Shown: one piece after another, positions 18,286 through 27,800 of the stretch
Numbering within the stretch: the first letter of the stretch is position 1
How the letters are laid out: each line of letters opens with the position of its first letter
Assembly (NCBI GenBank): GCA_018302705.1
Contig: JAGVZI010000006.1
Span: 1-44,263 of the forward strand
Source: Candidatus Woesearchaeota archaeon
Lineage (GTDB): Archaea; Nanobdellota; Nanobdellia; SCGC-AAA011-G17; ARS1403
Reading direction: 5' to 3'
Length of the DNA stretch: 44,263 nucleotides
Notes under the pieces: generated by a model
Seen by the model: the letters and a program-made list of their open reading frames with translations, nothing else
Told to the model about the DNA's origin: nothing
The model's database searches: none
Position numbers and translations under genes: made by a program

Positions 18286-18990
18286 ATGAACCCTTTAGAT
18301 AAATTAGTTGACGACTTTATTTCAGAGGCGATAGGGAAAGATGTTCTTGAACTTGTCCAGTACCTGAAAAAAAGGGAAAACGTGAGCGAATTTAAACTGG
18401 CTGAGCATTTTAACCTGACAGTAAACCAGATAAGGAATATGCTGTATAGGTTGTATGCCCATAGCCTAGTTGATTTTACTAGAAAGAAAGATAAGAAAAA
18501 AGGGTGGTATATCTATTACTGGGATTTTTATCTGAAAAGAGCCTTGGATGCTGCCCTGGCGCATAAGGAGAAAAGGCTTGGCATTTTAAAGGAGTTGCTG
18601 AAGAGAGAGGAAACCGGGCAGTATTTTAGCTGCCCTGATAACGATGTTAGGTTGGGGTTTGAGCAGGCAATTGAGCATGGATTTAAATGCCCTGAATGCG
18701 ATAAAATTTTAGTGCAGGACAATAACTCCAGGAAGATACAGAGACTAATGAAGAGCATTGAAGAACTGGAAGGAGAAATAAAAACAGGGAAAGAGGCTGC
18801 GATTAAAAGAGCTGAGGAAATTAAGATTAAAGAAGCTAGAAGACCGATAAGAAAAATTAAAACCAAAAGAAAAAAAGTTAGTCAAAGGAAAAAAGCAAAA
18901 ACTTGGGCTGCGAAAAAATCAGAAGCGAGGAAGAAGAAAAGTACAGCTAAGGGAAAATCCAGCAAATCTAAAAAAGCAAAAAAGAGATGA
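18286..18990 (+). CDS. tfe: Transcription factor E (TFE alpha) with long Lys-rich C-terminal tail
   Basis: TFE winged helix (VSEFKLAEHFNLTVNQIRNMLYRLYAHSLVDFTRKKDKKKGWYIYYW), zinc-ribbon-like CPDNDVRLGFEQAIEHGFKCPEC. Confidence 0.88.
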   Translation: MNPLDKLVDDFISEAIGKDVLELVQYLKKRENVSEFKLAEHFNLTVNQIRNMLYRLYAHSLVDFTRKKDKKKGWYIYYWDFYLKRALDAALAHKEKRLGILKELLKREETGQYFSCPDNDVRLGFEQAIEHGFKCPECDKILVQDNNSRKIQRLMKSIEELEGEIKTGKEAAIKRAEEIKIKEARRPIRKIKTKRKKVSQRKKAKTWAAKKSEARKKKSTAKGKSSKSKKAKKR

Positions 18991-18994
18991 TTGA

Positions 18995-19102
18995 TTAATT
19001 CTGGGATCTAAATTTGCCGCCCTTTTTATAAACTCTGTAGCGCCTTTTTGCCTTCCTGTCACTTTTGCTTTTTCTTCTTTCGTAATGAGGTTCTTGCACC
19101 AT
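18995..19102 (-). CDS. Small basic protein (35 aa; MVQEPHYERRKSKSDRKAKRRYRVYKKGGKFRSQN)
   Basis: ORF read by eye, overlaps end of neighbouring membrane-protein ORF. Confidence 0.35.
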   Translation of the reverse strand: MVQEPHYERRKSKSDRKAKRRYRVYKKGGKFRSQN

Positions 19103-19475
19103 TTTTTGTGTATACGGATATTAAATGAGAGGCTATGATATTTAAATCTAAGGTGTAGGTTGAGATTGCCTTCGAGGTTATGCCTATTATTACAAAGCTT
19201 ATTGTCGAGCCTATGATTGAGGCTATTTTTACCAAGTTGTTTGTTATTATTTCCGAGCCTGGAATAAATGAGCCAAATGCAGAGACTACGGAGGAATATA
19301 AAAGTATGAAAAAAATTATTCTTGTTATCTCCAAAGAGCGGAGCTTTAATCCAGTGTGCTTTAATCTTTCCTTTAATTCCTGAACCTGCTTGAAATCCTT
19401 GATGCCTATGTTTGATGCATCTTCTAGCGAGTTTATGTAGTGCAGCGCTCTGTGATATTTTCCTAGACCAAGCAT
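19059..19475 (-). CDS. Membrane protein (138 aa)
   Basis: Two hydrophobic segments, basic C-terminus. Confidence 0.6.
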   Translation of the reverse strand: MLGLGKYHRALHYINSLEDASNIGIKDFKQVQELKERLKHTGLKLRSLEITRIIFFILLYSSVVSAFGSFIPGSEIITNNLVKIASIIGSTISFVIIGITSKAISTYTLDLNIIASHLISVYTKNGARTSLRKKKKQK

Positions 19476-19670
19476 ATTATTATATTTTTTATTTACTATA
19501 AATAGTTTTTTGTTTTGATAGCATTATTTCTAAATATTTTTTAATTTTAATAGCGTTAAAATCAATGATAGAATTTCTTAATCTTAAGCCATTGAATATC
19601 TATGAAAGAATTTAGTTAGCTACAAAAAGCATGGATAGTTTTTTATAGTTTTGAATGCTTTTATTCCTGC

Positions 19671-22600
19671 ATGTATCTGAAAAGAGGCTTGATTTTAGTA
19701 GTTGTTTTTTTACTGATTCCGGTTGTTAGTTCTGAGCTTAATTTTCAATGCGAAGACGGGACTTTGTTCGGGGATTGCAATGATAAAGGGGAGATTTGCG
19801 CCGGGAGCAGGAATTTAATTATAGATAACAGAGCAAGTTTAGAGAAACAGAGAAGATATGTGTTTTTTGGCTATCCAGAAGAAAGCTGCTACGAAGGGGC
19901 TTATAACTTATTTATTGGAGGTAAATTAATTCCATTAGCACGCAGTAGCTCAGAAAAGGGAAGAGCTGTTGCTGATTTTATTACGGAGGAGAATATTAAT
20001 GGAGAGGCTAATGTTAGGTGTGCTTTTGATAATAAAAATATTAAAATTGATAAAAGGTATTTGGGAGAAGTTAGTGAAGATGTGGGATTATATGAAGATT
20101 GTGATTTTTGCGGGAAATGTGCTGGAGGTGCTGGAATAAATGCTGAAATAAGTATTGCTACTACAAAGGATTATTATTGGGAAAAGGAAATGATAGAATT
20201 GACTGATCCTCCGTCACAACATGAAGATTTGAAAAAGATAACAGGAGATATTGTGCTGGATTATAATCCTGCTTCAAATGTTCCTGATGATCTTAATGCT
20301 ATAAACTCTGATGAGGAGGCTGGAATTGGGAGCGTTCATGAAAATGAAGTTGCTGAAGATGAGATTGTTGAGCCAAATGGATATATAATAGAGTTTGAAG
20401 ATGATCCTGTCTTAGTCAAAAAGGTTGAACTTGAAAGCGAAGCTAAAGAAAACCAGGATTACATCGATACTCATTATACTTATAATCCGCTTGTACGGTT
20501 TAAGATGGTCTTTGGTGTATCTCTTGAAGACGTTGATGACAGGTTAGAGAGATATAAAGTTGGTTTGAATAGGAAAAATGCAAATATTAAGGAACAAGTA
20601 TTGAGAAGATTAGATAAGAGGGATTATGTAACTGTAACTGGATATGCAATTAAGGGTAGTTTAAGCGAGGAAGAATTAGGTATTTTTTACGAGTACCAAA
20701 ATGTATTTAATGGCATTGCTCTGGATATAAGTAGCGGAGAGGCAGAAGAAATTAGAAGCGTGAGAGGTGTTAAGAGAGTTCATCCAAATTATCCTATTAG
20801 AGCACTTTTACAGGAATCTGTGCCTTTAATCAATGCTGATGATGTATGGAATCTTAGAGACAGTAATGGAGAATTTTTAACAGGGAGGGGGGTTGATATT
20901 GCTGTTATTGATACTGGCGTTGATTATACTCATTCTGATTTGGGCGGGTGCTCTAGAGACCAATTTTTAGGTGGGAGCTGCGGGAAAGTTGTTGGCGGTT
21001 ATGATTTTTTTGATGGAGATAATGATCCAATGGATTGCATGGGACATGGAACTCATGTTGCTGCAACTGCTGCTGGCAATGGTGCTTTAAAAGGAGTTGC
21101 TCCGGATGCTGATATCTACGCTTACAGAGTTTTGGACTGTAGAGGTTCTGGTTATTCTGCTATGCTTATTGCATCTGTTGAACGAGTTATGGATCCTAAT
21201 GAAGATGGTGATTTCTCTGACCATCATGAGGTTATAAGCATGAGTTTAGGATGGCCCCCTTTTTATGAAGATGATACTGAAGAGCTTAAGGCTCAAATAG
21301 TGAATAATGCTGTCAGTGCGGGTGTTGTTGCTGTTATAGCTGCGGGGAATTCTGGACCTGAGGGAAATTGGTTCTGTTGGGGACTTGATGGGGGAAGCAC
21401 AAACTCAATATGCTCGCCAGGCATTGCTAAAAATGCCATCACTGTTGGCGCTGTCGATAAACAACTTCAAATTGCTGGATTCAGCTCTAGAGGTCCTGCT
21501 ATGGATTTGGATGGGGTAACTGAGATAAATAAGCCTGATATCGTTGCTCCTGGTGTTGATATATGCGCTGCTCAATGGGATGATGCTTTTTATGGCAGTT
21601 GTAATAATGATGATGAGCATGTTGCCATCTCTGGAACTTCTATGGCTACACCGCATGTTGCAGGCGCTGCAGCCTTGCTAATACAAAAAAACCCTGACTG
21701 GACTTCATTTGAAATTAAAGAGGCTTTGAAAAGCAGCGCTACAGATCTTGGTTTAGAAGTTAATACTCAAGGAACTGGGTTTCTAGATATTCTAAGAGCT
21801 GTGTCTTTGGAAAAACCCCCTGCTGTTATATATATAGACTCTGTTAACAGAGACAGGACAAATGTTATTATTAGAGGGACTGTTACTCATGATGATTTTG
21901 ATAAATATGAAATATATACCAGAAAAGGAGACAATGAGTTTAATGAGATCTATGAAAGTCCTTATCCGGTTAGCAATGGAGTTATAGTTGTTTTCAGTCA
22001 TGCTTCTTTAGACGTAGGAAGATACGAGCTTGAATTAAGAGTATATGATAGAGAAGGAAATTTAATCGGAAATAAAATAATTTCCTTTAATGTTCCTAAT
22101 GTTGAAATACTGAATATTGCTAATGATGGGGGCGTTGACAATGATGGAGATGGGGATTATGATGCCCTTGCTGTTGAGCTTGATGCTTATGCAAGAGCTT
22201 ATGGAAGTGGCGAGATGCAAGCAGAATTGGAAATTGAAGGAGAACAACTAGCTTTCCCATTAAGTTTTGGGATGTCTGCTTACCCGTATTCTGTTATTGA
22301 AGGGGAAAATATTATCAGATTTGAATTTGATGGAGACAATATTAGAAGAGAACTATTTAATAATGAATTTGATGCTGATGAAGAAGTAATGTTTAAATTG
22401 AAGGTACTTCCTTTGGAAGGAGAGAGAAAAAGAGTTTTTGAGCTTATTAATAGATACAGCATTGATGATTTTGACAAGACTGTTGACCTTGCTGCTGGAG
22501 ATATTCTTGCTGAAGGTGTTTCTGGAGGACCGGTTTTCTTAGACTCTCAAAACCGACTGTCTGGATTAATATTTAATAATGGAAATGCTCCTTTTGTGGG

Positions 22601-24440
22601 AAAAGTTTATGTCTATGAAATAAAACCAGATGATGAATTAGATTTAATCTACTATGCTCAGATATTTGAAGAAAGATTTTACACGACTAATTCTTTCTCT
22701 TTTGATTACATTCCTGATGTTGAAGGAAAGCGTGAGCTTAGACTCATTGTTGAAGCTGAAGATGATATAACCCCCGATGATAATATGAGAGACATTGAAA
22801 TAGTTGTTTTTCCTAGGAAACCAGATCTCATAGGAATTTTTAGAGGGGTGAATAGAGCCATTGTTAATGAATCAACTAGCATTTCTGTTAGGATATGGAA
22901 TGGTGGCAGGGCAAATGCAAAAGATGTTAATGCCTCTCTGTACTATATAAATCCTGAAAATGCTGATGAAAAGATCTTGATTGGAGAAAAAAATAATCTT
23001 GATATTCGTTCAGGTACTTTTGATGAAGTGAGTTTCGAATGGACTCCAGAGAGGAAAGGGGATATTATTTTAAGACTTGAAATTGAAGCTGAAGACGATC
23101 TAAATTTGGAGAATAATATTATAGAGATAAATTATTATGTTTTTTCAAATGCTCCTGATATTGAAGTCTGGATTGATGTTGAGCGAAGACTTCGCGTTAA
23201 TGAGAGAACCGAGATTAGAATTATATTATCTAACAATGGCCCTAAAGATGCGGAAAATGTAAGCGTTGTTGTTTCTAGCGTGAAAGATGGAACGATATCT
23301 GAAATAAATAAAAGCTATGTGGAAAAAGCAAATGGGTATTGGTCTCTTGACTACTTTATTGAATGGACTCCTGTGGAAGTCGGTGAATATATATTGGAAG
23401 CTGTTGCCGAGGTGGAAGGTGATGACAACTTAAATAATAATAGAGGAGACAGATTTGTAAATGTGCTGCCTGATGCACCTGATGTTACTGGGCATTATAA
23501 TTGGGAGCCAACACTTGTCATTATTAACCAACCTTCTAACTTAAGCTTTAAGATTTTTAATCAGGGATTTAGAGTTGCTGAAAATATAAATGTAAGCCTT
23601 TTTGAAATCATTAACAATGATGAACTGATTGGCTCTAGCATTATTGATTCTTTGCTTCCTGAAGAGATAAGAAAGATTCTTTTTGAATGGACCCCTATAA
23701 GCCCCGGTTATAAACAACTAAAGCTTGTTGTTGAAACCAAGAATGATGCCGATCCTGCGAATGATATTTATCCGTTCAGTTTGGGCGTATTAAGTGATAA
23801 TGTAGATATAATTATAAATCCTTTTTTAACTGGGTCTAATCTTATTATTAACAAGGATAATTTAATTGAGTTCGGTATGCATAATTCGGGAGGCAGGACC
23901 TCTGATGAAATCTTTGTTTCATTGTCCTTTGTTCATATTGAAGGGGAGGAGACATTGCTTTACAACAGAAGCCATGGGTTTTTGAATGGAGATAGTGGTG
24001 CTGGTTCGGGGATAAGTTATACTCCTGACGAGGTTGGTATTAAGGAGTTTAAGATAAGAGCAATTACAGAAAATGATTATGATCTTAGCAATAATGAAGG
24101 GGAATTTTTAATGAAGGTAGTCCCTCAGTCTAAGTTGATAAACCTGGGAAGCAATGCTTTATCCGGCTATTTATCCTTAGAGATCCAGAGGGAAAATCTT
24201 GGAAAATGGGAACCTTATGCTGTGCTTATTGATGATCAAAGCAAAGGAACTATAAGAACATTAAATGGGGGGGAAAGCCTAGCTTTGGATGAATTATTTA
24301 ATGAGCTTGAATATAGCATTAGCATTTCAGACAAAGGCAGTTTTAGGGTTTATGTCGCCTTCCTTGATGAAAATAGAAGCATTATTGAGACTTATGACGG
24401 GAAAAAATTGGAGGCTAGTTATCAGTTCATTGAAAGGTAG
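19671..24440 (+). CDS. Secreted subtilisin-like (S8) protease with propeptide and C-terminal CARDB-like repeats (1589 aa)
   Basis: Catalytic D (AVIDTGVDYTHSDLGG), H (GHGTHVAATAAG), S (GTSMATPHVAGAAALL); repeated F-x-WTP...NN units. Confidence 0.95.
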   Translation: MYLKRGLILVVVFLLIPVVSSELNFQCEDGTLFGDCNDKGEICAGSRNLIIDNRASLEKQRRYVFFGYPEESCYEGAYNLFIGGKLIPLARSSSEKGRAVADFITEENINGEANVRCAFDNKNIKIDKRYLGEVSEDVGLYEDCDFCGKCAGGAGINAEISIATTKDYYWEKEMIELTDPPSQHEDLKKITGDIVLDYNPASNVPDDLNAINSDEEAGIGSVHENEVAEDEIVEPNGYIIEFEDDPVLVKKVELESEAKENQDYIDTHYTYNPLVRFKMVFGVSLEDVDDRLERYKVGLNRKNANIKEQVLRRLDKRDYVTVTGYAIKGSLSEEELGIFYEYQNVFNGIALDISSGEAEEIRSVRGVKRVHPNYPIRALLQESVPLINADDVWNLRDSNGEFLTGRGVDIAVIDTGVDYTHSDLGGCSRDQFLGGSCGKVVGGYDFFDGDNDPMDCMGHGTHVAATAAGNGALKGVAPDADIYAYRVLDCRGSGYSAMLIASVERVMDPNEDGDFSDHHEVISMSLGWPPFYEDDTEELKAQIVNNAVSAGVVAVIAAGNSGPEGNWFCWGLDGGSTNSICSPGIAKNAITVGAVDKQLQIAGFSSRGPAMDLDGVTEINKPDIVAPGVDICAAQWDDAFYGSCNNDDEHVAISGTSMATPHVAGAAALLIQKNPDWTSFEIKEALKSSATDLGLEVNTQGTGFLDILRAVSLEKPPAVIYIDSVNRDRTNVIIRGTVTHDDFDKYEIYTRKGDNEFNEIYESPYPVSNGVIVVFSHASLDVGRYELELRVYDREGNLIGNKIISFNVPNVEILNIANDGGVDNDGDGDYDALAVELDAYARAYGSGEMQAELEIEGEQLAFPLSFGMSAYPYSVIEGENIIRFEFDGDNIRRELFNNEFDADEEVMFKLKVLPLEGERKRVFELINRYSIDDFDKTVDLAAGDILAEGVSGGPVFLDSQNRLSGLIFNNGNAPFVGKVYVYEIKPDDELDLIYYAQIFEERFYTTNSFSFDYIPDVEGKRELRLIVEAEDDITPDDNMRDIEIVVFPRKPDLIGIFRGVNRAIVNESTSISVRIWNGGRANAKDVNASLYYINPENADEKILIGEKNNLDIRSGTFDEVSFEWTPERKGDIILRLEIEAEDDLNLENNIIEINYYVFSNAPDIEVWIDVERRLRVNERTEIRIILSNNGPKDAENVSVVVSSVKDGTISEINKSYVEKANGYWSLDYFIEWTPVEVGEYILEAVAEVEGDDNLNNNRGDRFVNVLPDAPDVTGHYNWEPTLVIINQPSNLSFKIFNQGFRVAENINVSLFEIINNDELIGSSIIDSLLPEEIRKILFEWTPISPGYKQLKLVVETKNDADPANDIYPFSLGVLSDNVDIIINPFLTGSNLIINKDNLIEFGMHNSGGRTSDEIFVSLSFVHIEGEETLLYNRSHGFLNGDSGAGSGISYTPDEVGIKEFKIRAITENDYDLSNNEGEFLMKVVPQSKLINLGSNALSGYLSLEIQRENLGKWEPYAVLIDDQSKGTIRTLNGGESLALDELFNELEYSISISDKGSFRVYVAFLDENRSIIETYDGKKLEASYQFIER

Positions 24441-24441
24441 A

Positions 24442-25038
24442 ATGAGACTTCATAAAATAATTTATAGGAGCTTGAAAGCGCGCAATCCTCTAATTTTTAT
24501 TCTTTTTATTATTTTTTATACAATCTTCGCTGTGCCTAATGTTTTTTCACAAGACTTTTCACAGGGATATATCGAAAGCAGAATTGACAGCTTGTTTTTG
24601 GCTGATGAGAAGATTAGCTTCAATATCCGGGTAAGAAATCCAACACGAGAGATCCTTGACGTAAGATTGTTTGTGGAGATTGTCGGACCCGACTACAACG
24701 AAGAGATTTTTAAGGAGAGATTATACTTGTATCCTGGAGATTTGTATTTGAAGAGCCTCGATGACAGGCTTGCCAGCGGAGACTACAAGATAAGGATAGG
24801 ATTAAAGGACAAATTCTTTGAAACTGTTTATGATCAAAAGATCTTGGAGTTTAAAGTTGTTAGAAGCTGCAATATTGACAATATTTGCAGTTATGAAAAA
24901 GCTTATGAAAAATGCGAGAGGTGCGTATCCAAAGCCGATCCATTTGATAGTTTTGTTCCTGTGTTTTTTGGAATTATTATTTTTGGGATAATCTTGGTTA
25001 TCTATTTTGAAACTAAAAGGAGGAATGCTCTGGGATGA
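24442..25038 (+). CDS. Secreted protein with C-terminal TM anchor
   Basis: Signal peptide, beta-rich domain, CxxC..CxxC, C-terminal TM; ATG 24442 follows protease stop. Confidence 0.7.
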   Translation: MRLHKIIYRSLKARNPLIFILFIIFYTIFAVPNVFSQDFSQGYIESRIDSLFLADEKISFNIRVRNPTREILDVRLFVEIVGPDYNEEIFKERLYLYPGDLYLKSLDDRLASGDYKIRIGLKDKFFETVYDQKILEFKVVRSCNIDNICSYEKAYEKCERCVSKADPFDSFVPVFFGIIIFGIILVIYFETKRRNALG

Positions 25039-25172
25039 ATGTAAATACTGGCTTGATTTTTGCTCTCCTATTGTATCCGGCCAGAGAGTTGACATTGAAC
25101 TGAATTATTTTTTTAGATGACATAAGACATGTAGCCGCAAAGGATATATAATCTGCTTTCTTCATTGTTAAT

Positions 25173-26393
25173 ATGCTTGTTTCAAGGCCTAAGTGGAGGG
25201 ATGTTGAACTTCAGCTGAAAGTTAAAAGCGCTTTTAATTCTGTCTTGGAGCTCGGCAAGGATAACTTTTTTGGCAGCAGCCCGCCGGGTGTTTTTGTCGG
25301 TTCAAAATTGAGATATCCTAATGTCAATGTCGGGATTTTAAGCCCTGCTGTGCATGACGAGAATTCTTGGATACTGGATAATCCTAGATACTGGGCTAAT
25401 TCTGAAACCACGATAAAAGACGTTGTTTCTTATCGAGGAAGCTTGATTAATTCCAGATTTAAAAGCAGCGTTAAGGATGCCAGAAGGGAGAATAAATTTT
25501 TGGATGTTGCCAAGGAAATTGCTCTCGGGTATAAGCCTGTTGATGTCGAGATTTATTTTAAGAAAAAACTTAATTTTGGAATTGATAAAGATAAAATTAC
25601 TACCCCTATTGGCCCCGCTATTTCTTTGAAGAGCGTAAAGATTGCTGACAATGTTAAAGTGCTAAACTCTGTTGAGAAAGTTTTTGAAGACACAGATTTG
25701 AAAGCTAATGATGCAGTGAATTATCTGTATGGAAAAAACATTGACGAGAACTTTTTGACTAAATTGCTGAGCATTGGCGTGATGGGGCTGAAGAAAAACA
25801 GGAGATTAGTTCCCACGAGATGGAGCATAACCGCTGTCGATGACACAATCGGGAAAAGATTCATTGAAGAGATAAAATCCTTCCCTAGCATTGATAAATT
25901 CTTACTGTTCACCGGCAACTTTTTTGGAAACTATTATTATGTAATGCTGTTTCCCGAGGTTTGGAGCTATGAATTATTTGAGGGCTACCTGCCTGGGGCT
26001 GTCTGGAATTTTTCAGGGAAAATCGAATTTGCAACTGATCATGAATGGTATGATGGAAGGAAGAGTTATGCGGAAAAAACGGCCGGAGGGTATTATGCTT
26101 CTCGTATAGGTGTGCTCGAATATCTGAACAAAATAAAAAGGCAGGCTTCCGTACTAGTAATAAGGTTTGAAACTCCTGAATACACTGACAGCTTGGGGGT
26201 GTGGGTTGTGAGATCGGCTGCAAGGAAAGCGTTGGAAAATAAATTTGCTGAATTTGAAACAAGAGAGCAAATGCTGGAATGCGTCAAGCAATTAATTGTC
26301 AGGAAATTTAATTTCAATATTGAGAGGGTTTATAACCAAAGTGCTTTGCTTAGAAAATTAAGAACTCAAAGGAAACTAAATGAGTTTATTTGA
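25173..26393 (+). CDS. nreA: Nre-family DNA repair protein
   Basis: FGSSPPGVFVGSKLRYPNVNVG N-terminus and family-like core; C-terminal QRKLNEFI PIP-like motif. Confidence 0.88.
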   Translation: MLVSRPKWRDVELQLKVKSAFNSVLELGKDNFFGSSPPGVFVGSKLRYPNVNVGILSPAVHDENSWILDNPRYWANSETTIKDVVSYRGSLINSRFKSSVKDARRENKFLDVAKEIALGYKPVDVEIYFKKKLNFGIDKDKITTPIGPAISLKSVKIADNVKVLNSVEKVFEDTDLKANDAVNYLYGKNIDENFLTKLLSIGVMGLKKNRRLVPTRWSITAVDDTIGKRFIEEIKSFPSIDKFLLFTGNFFGNYYYVMLFPEVWSYELFEGYLPGAVWNFSGKIEFATDHEWYDGRKSYAEKTAGGYYASRIGVLEYLNKIKRQASVLVIRFETPEYTDSLGVWVVRSAARKALENKFAEFETREQMLECVKQLIVRKFNFNIERVYNQSALLRKLRTQRKLNEFI

Positions 26394-26614
26394 AGATATT
26401 TATTCCTAAAAATGTCCTCGATAATAGGTTATCCATTGATACTAATCCTGCAATTATTCCAATTGTTTTTATACTTTCTTCATCAAAAAGATTTAATGTT
26501 TTAAGTATCTGGATGAATTCATTAAAAAAGATAATTGTAGCTATGATGAACAACAATGAACAATAGGGCTTCTAGGAAAAATTTTGCTAATGCATTTGTA
26601 GTAATTAATCTCAT
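26386..26614 (-). pseudogene. Small membrane protein ORF frameshifted by a 10-bp tandem duplication
   Basis: Removing one copy of the ~10-bp repeat at 26546-26563 restores MRLITTNALAKFFLEALLFIIATIIFFNEFIQILKTLNLFDEESIKTIGIIAGLVSMDNLLSRTFLGINIFK. Confidence 0.5.
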
Positions 26615-26706
26615 ATTATTTTAAATATTTTAAGAATTAGGAAAAATACTAGCAGGTATATTATTACCCTTATTATTTTATCTACTTCTGTTAACTTTTC
26701 TGCCAT
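26611..26706 (-). CDS. Small single-TM protein (31 aa)
   Basis: MAEKLTEVDKIIRVIIYLLVFFLILKIFKII; ATGA overlap with next frame. Confidence 0.4.
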   Translation of the reverse strand: MAEKLTEVDKIIRVIIYLLVFFLILKIFKII

Positions 26707-26737
26707 ACTTTATACCTTGTTTTTGATTTTATTTAAA

Positions 26738-26911
26738 CTATTCGGTGAAACCAATCAAAACAAACATCAATCCTATGAAAATTACTAGCAAACCGAAAGA
26801 TCCCTTAATTATTGTCCATAATGCTGCTAAGTTTCCCGGCCATTGTAAATAAGTCCAGGCTCCGGCGAGCATAATCAACAAACCCAAGATTATTTTTATT
26901 GACTTGTTCAT
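26738..26911 (-). CDS. Small two-TM membrane protein (57 aa)
   Basis: MNKSIKIILGLLIMLAGAWTYLQWPGNLAALWTIIKGSFGLLVIFIGLMFVLIGFTE; below ORF-track length cutoff. Confidence 0.6.
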   Translation of the reverse strand: MNKSIKIILGLLIMLAGAWTYLQWPGNLAALWTIIKGSFGLLVIFIGLMFVLIGFTE

Positions 26912-26965
26912 GCTTATATTAGAAGTAGATAAAGTTTAAATATCTTATAGTTGTTACTTAGAGTG

Positions 26966-27799
26966 ATGATAATTGCAGGTATGAGCAACAGCAAAGATTT
27001 GGCTGAAAAAATTGCAAGAAGATTAAATGTTGACTACGATGATTTGATTTTAAGAGATTTTTCTGATGGAGAGCTGCATGTCAAGTTTAACTGCGACGTG
27101 AAAGGAAAGAAGGTTGCGCTTGTCCAGAGCTTGTATCCTTATCCGAATCATTCTTTTTTTGAAGTTATGTATGCTGCTTCTGCTGCAAGGGACTTGGGGG
27201 CAAAGGAAATAATTTATGTTGCTCCGTATATTGCTTTTTTTAGAGAAGATAACCGGAAAGTTGGAGGGGAGTGCGTGCAACAGAATATTGTTGCTGATCT
27301 GCTGAATAGGAATGTGGATGCTGTGCTGAGCGTCGAGCCGCATCTTCACCAGCATAACCTTCCTGGGAAATTTTCCATTCCTTTTTATAGATTAGAATGC
27401 AATGAGGCCTTGAGAAAATATGCGAGGGATAATTTTTCCGGATGCAAGATTGTCGGGTTTGGCGAGAGAGCTTGGAAACTGGCTAAGCATGTTGATAAAA
27501 ATGCTGCTCTGTATGAAAAAGGAAATCATGGAAATGTGAATGAAGATAAGATTGAATACGGCGATAATGTATTAATAGTAGATGATATAATTGCAAGCGG
27601 CAACAGCATGATGGCAAATATTGCGAATTTGAAATGCAAAAAAATTAATGTGCTGGCTGTGCACGGGCTGTTTAATGGGGATTCTTTTTTAAGATTAAAA
27701 GGGATTGCTGAAAGGATTGTTAGCTGCAATACTGTCCGGCACGAAAGCAACAAGATAGATGTTAGTGGCTTGATTGCCGGGAAGTTGATGGAGATATGA
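26966..27799 (+). CDS. prs: Ribose-phosphate pyrophosphokinase
   Basis: FSDGELHVKF, VEPHLHQHNLPG, NVLIVDDIIASGNSM PRPP loop; divergent TTTAAATA box upstream. Confidence 0.92.
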   Translation: MIIAGMSNSKDLAEKIARRLNVDYDDLILRDFSDGELHVKFNCDVKGKKVALVQSLYPYPNHSFFEVMYAASAARDLGAKEIIYVAPYIAFFREDNRKVGGECVQQNIVADLLNRNVDAVLSVEPHLHQHNLPGKFSIPFYRLECNEALRKYARDNFSGCKIVGFGERAWKLAKHVDKNAALYEKGNHGNVNEDKIEYGDNVLIVDDIIASGNSMMANIANLKCKKINVLAVHGLFNGDSFLRLKGIAERIVSCNTVRHESNKIDVSGLIAGKLMEI

Positions 27800-27800
27800 T

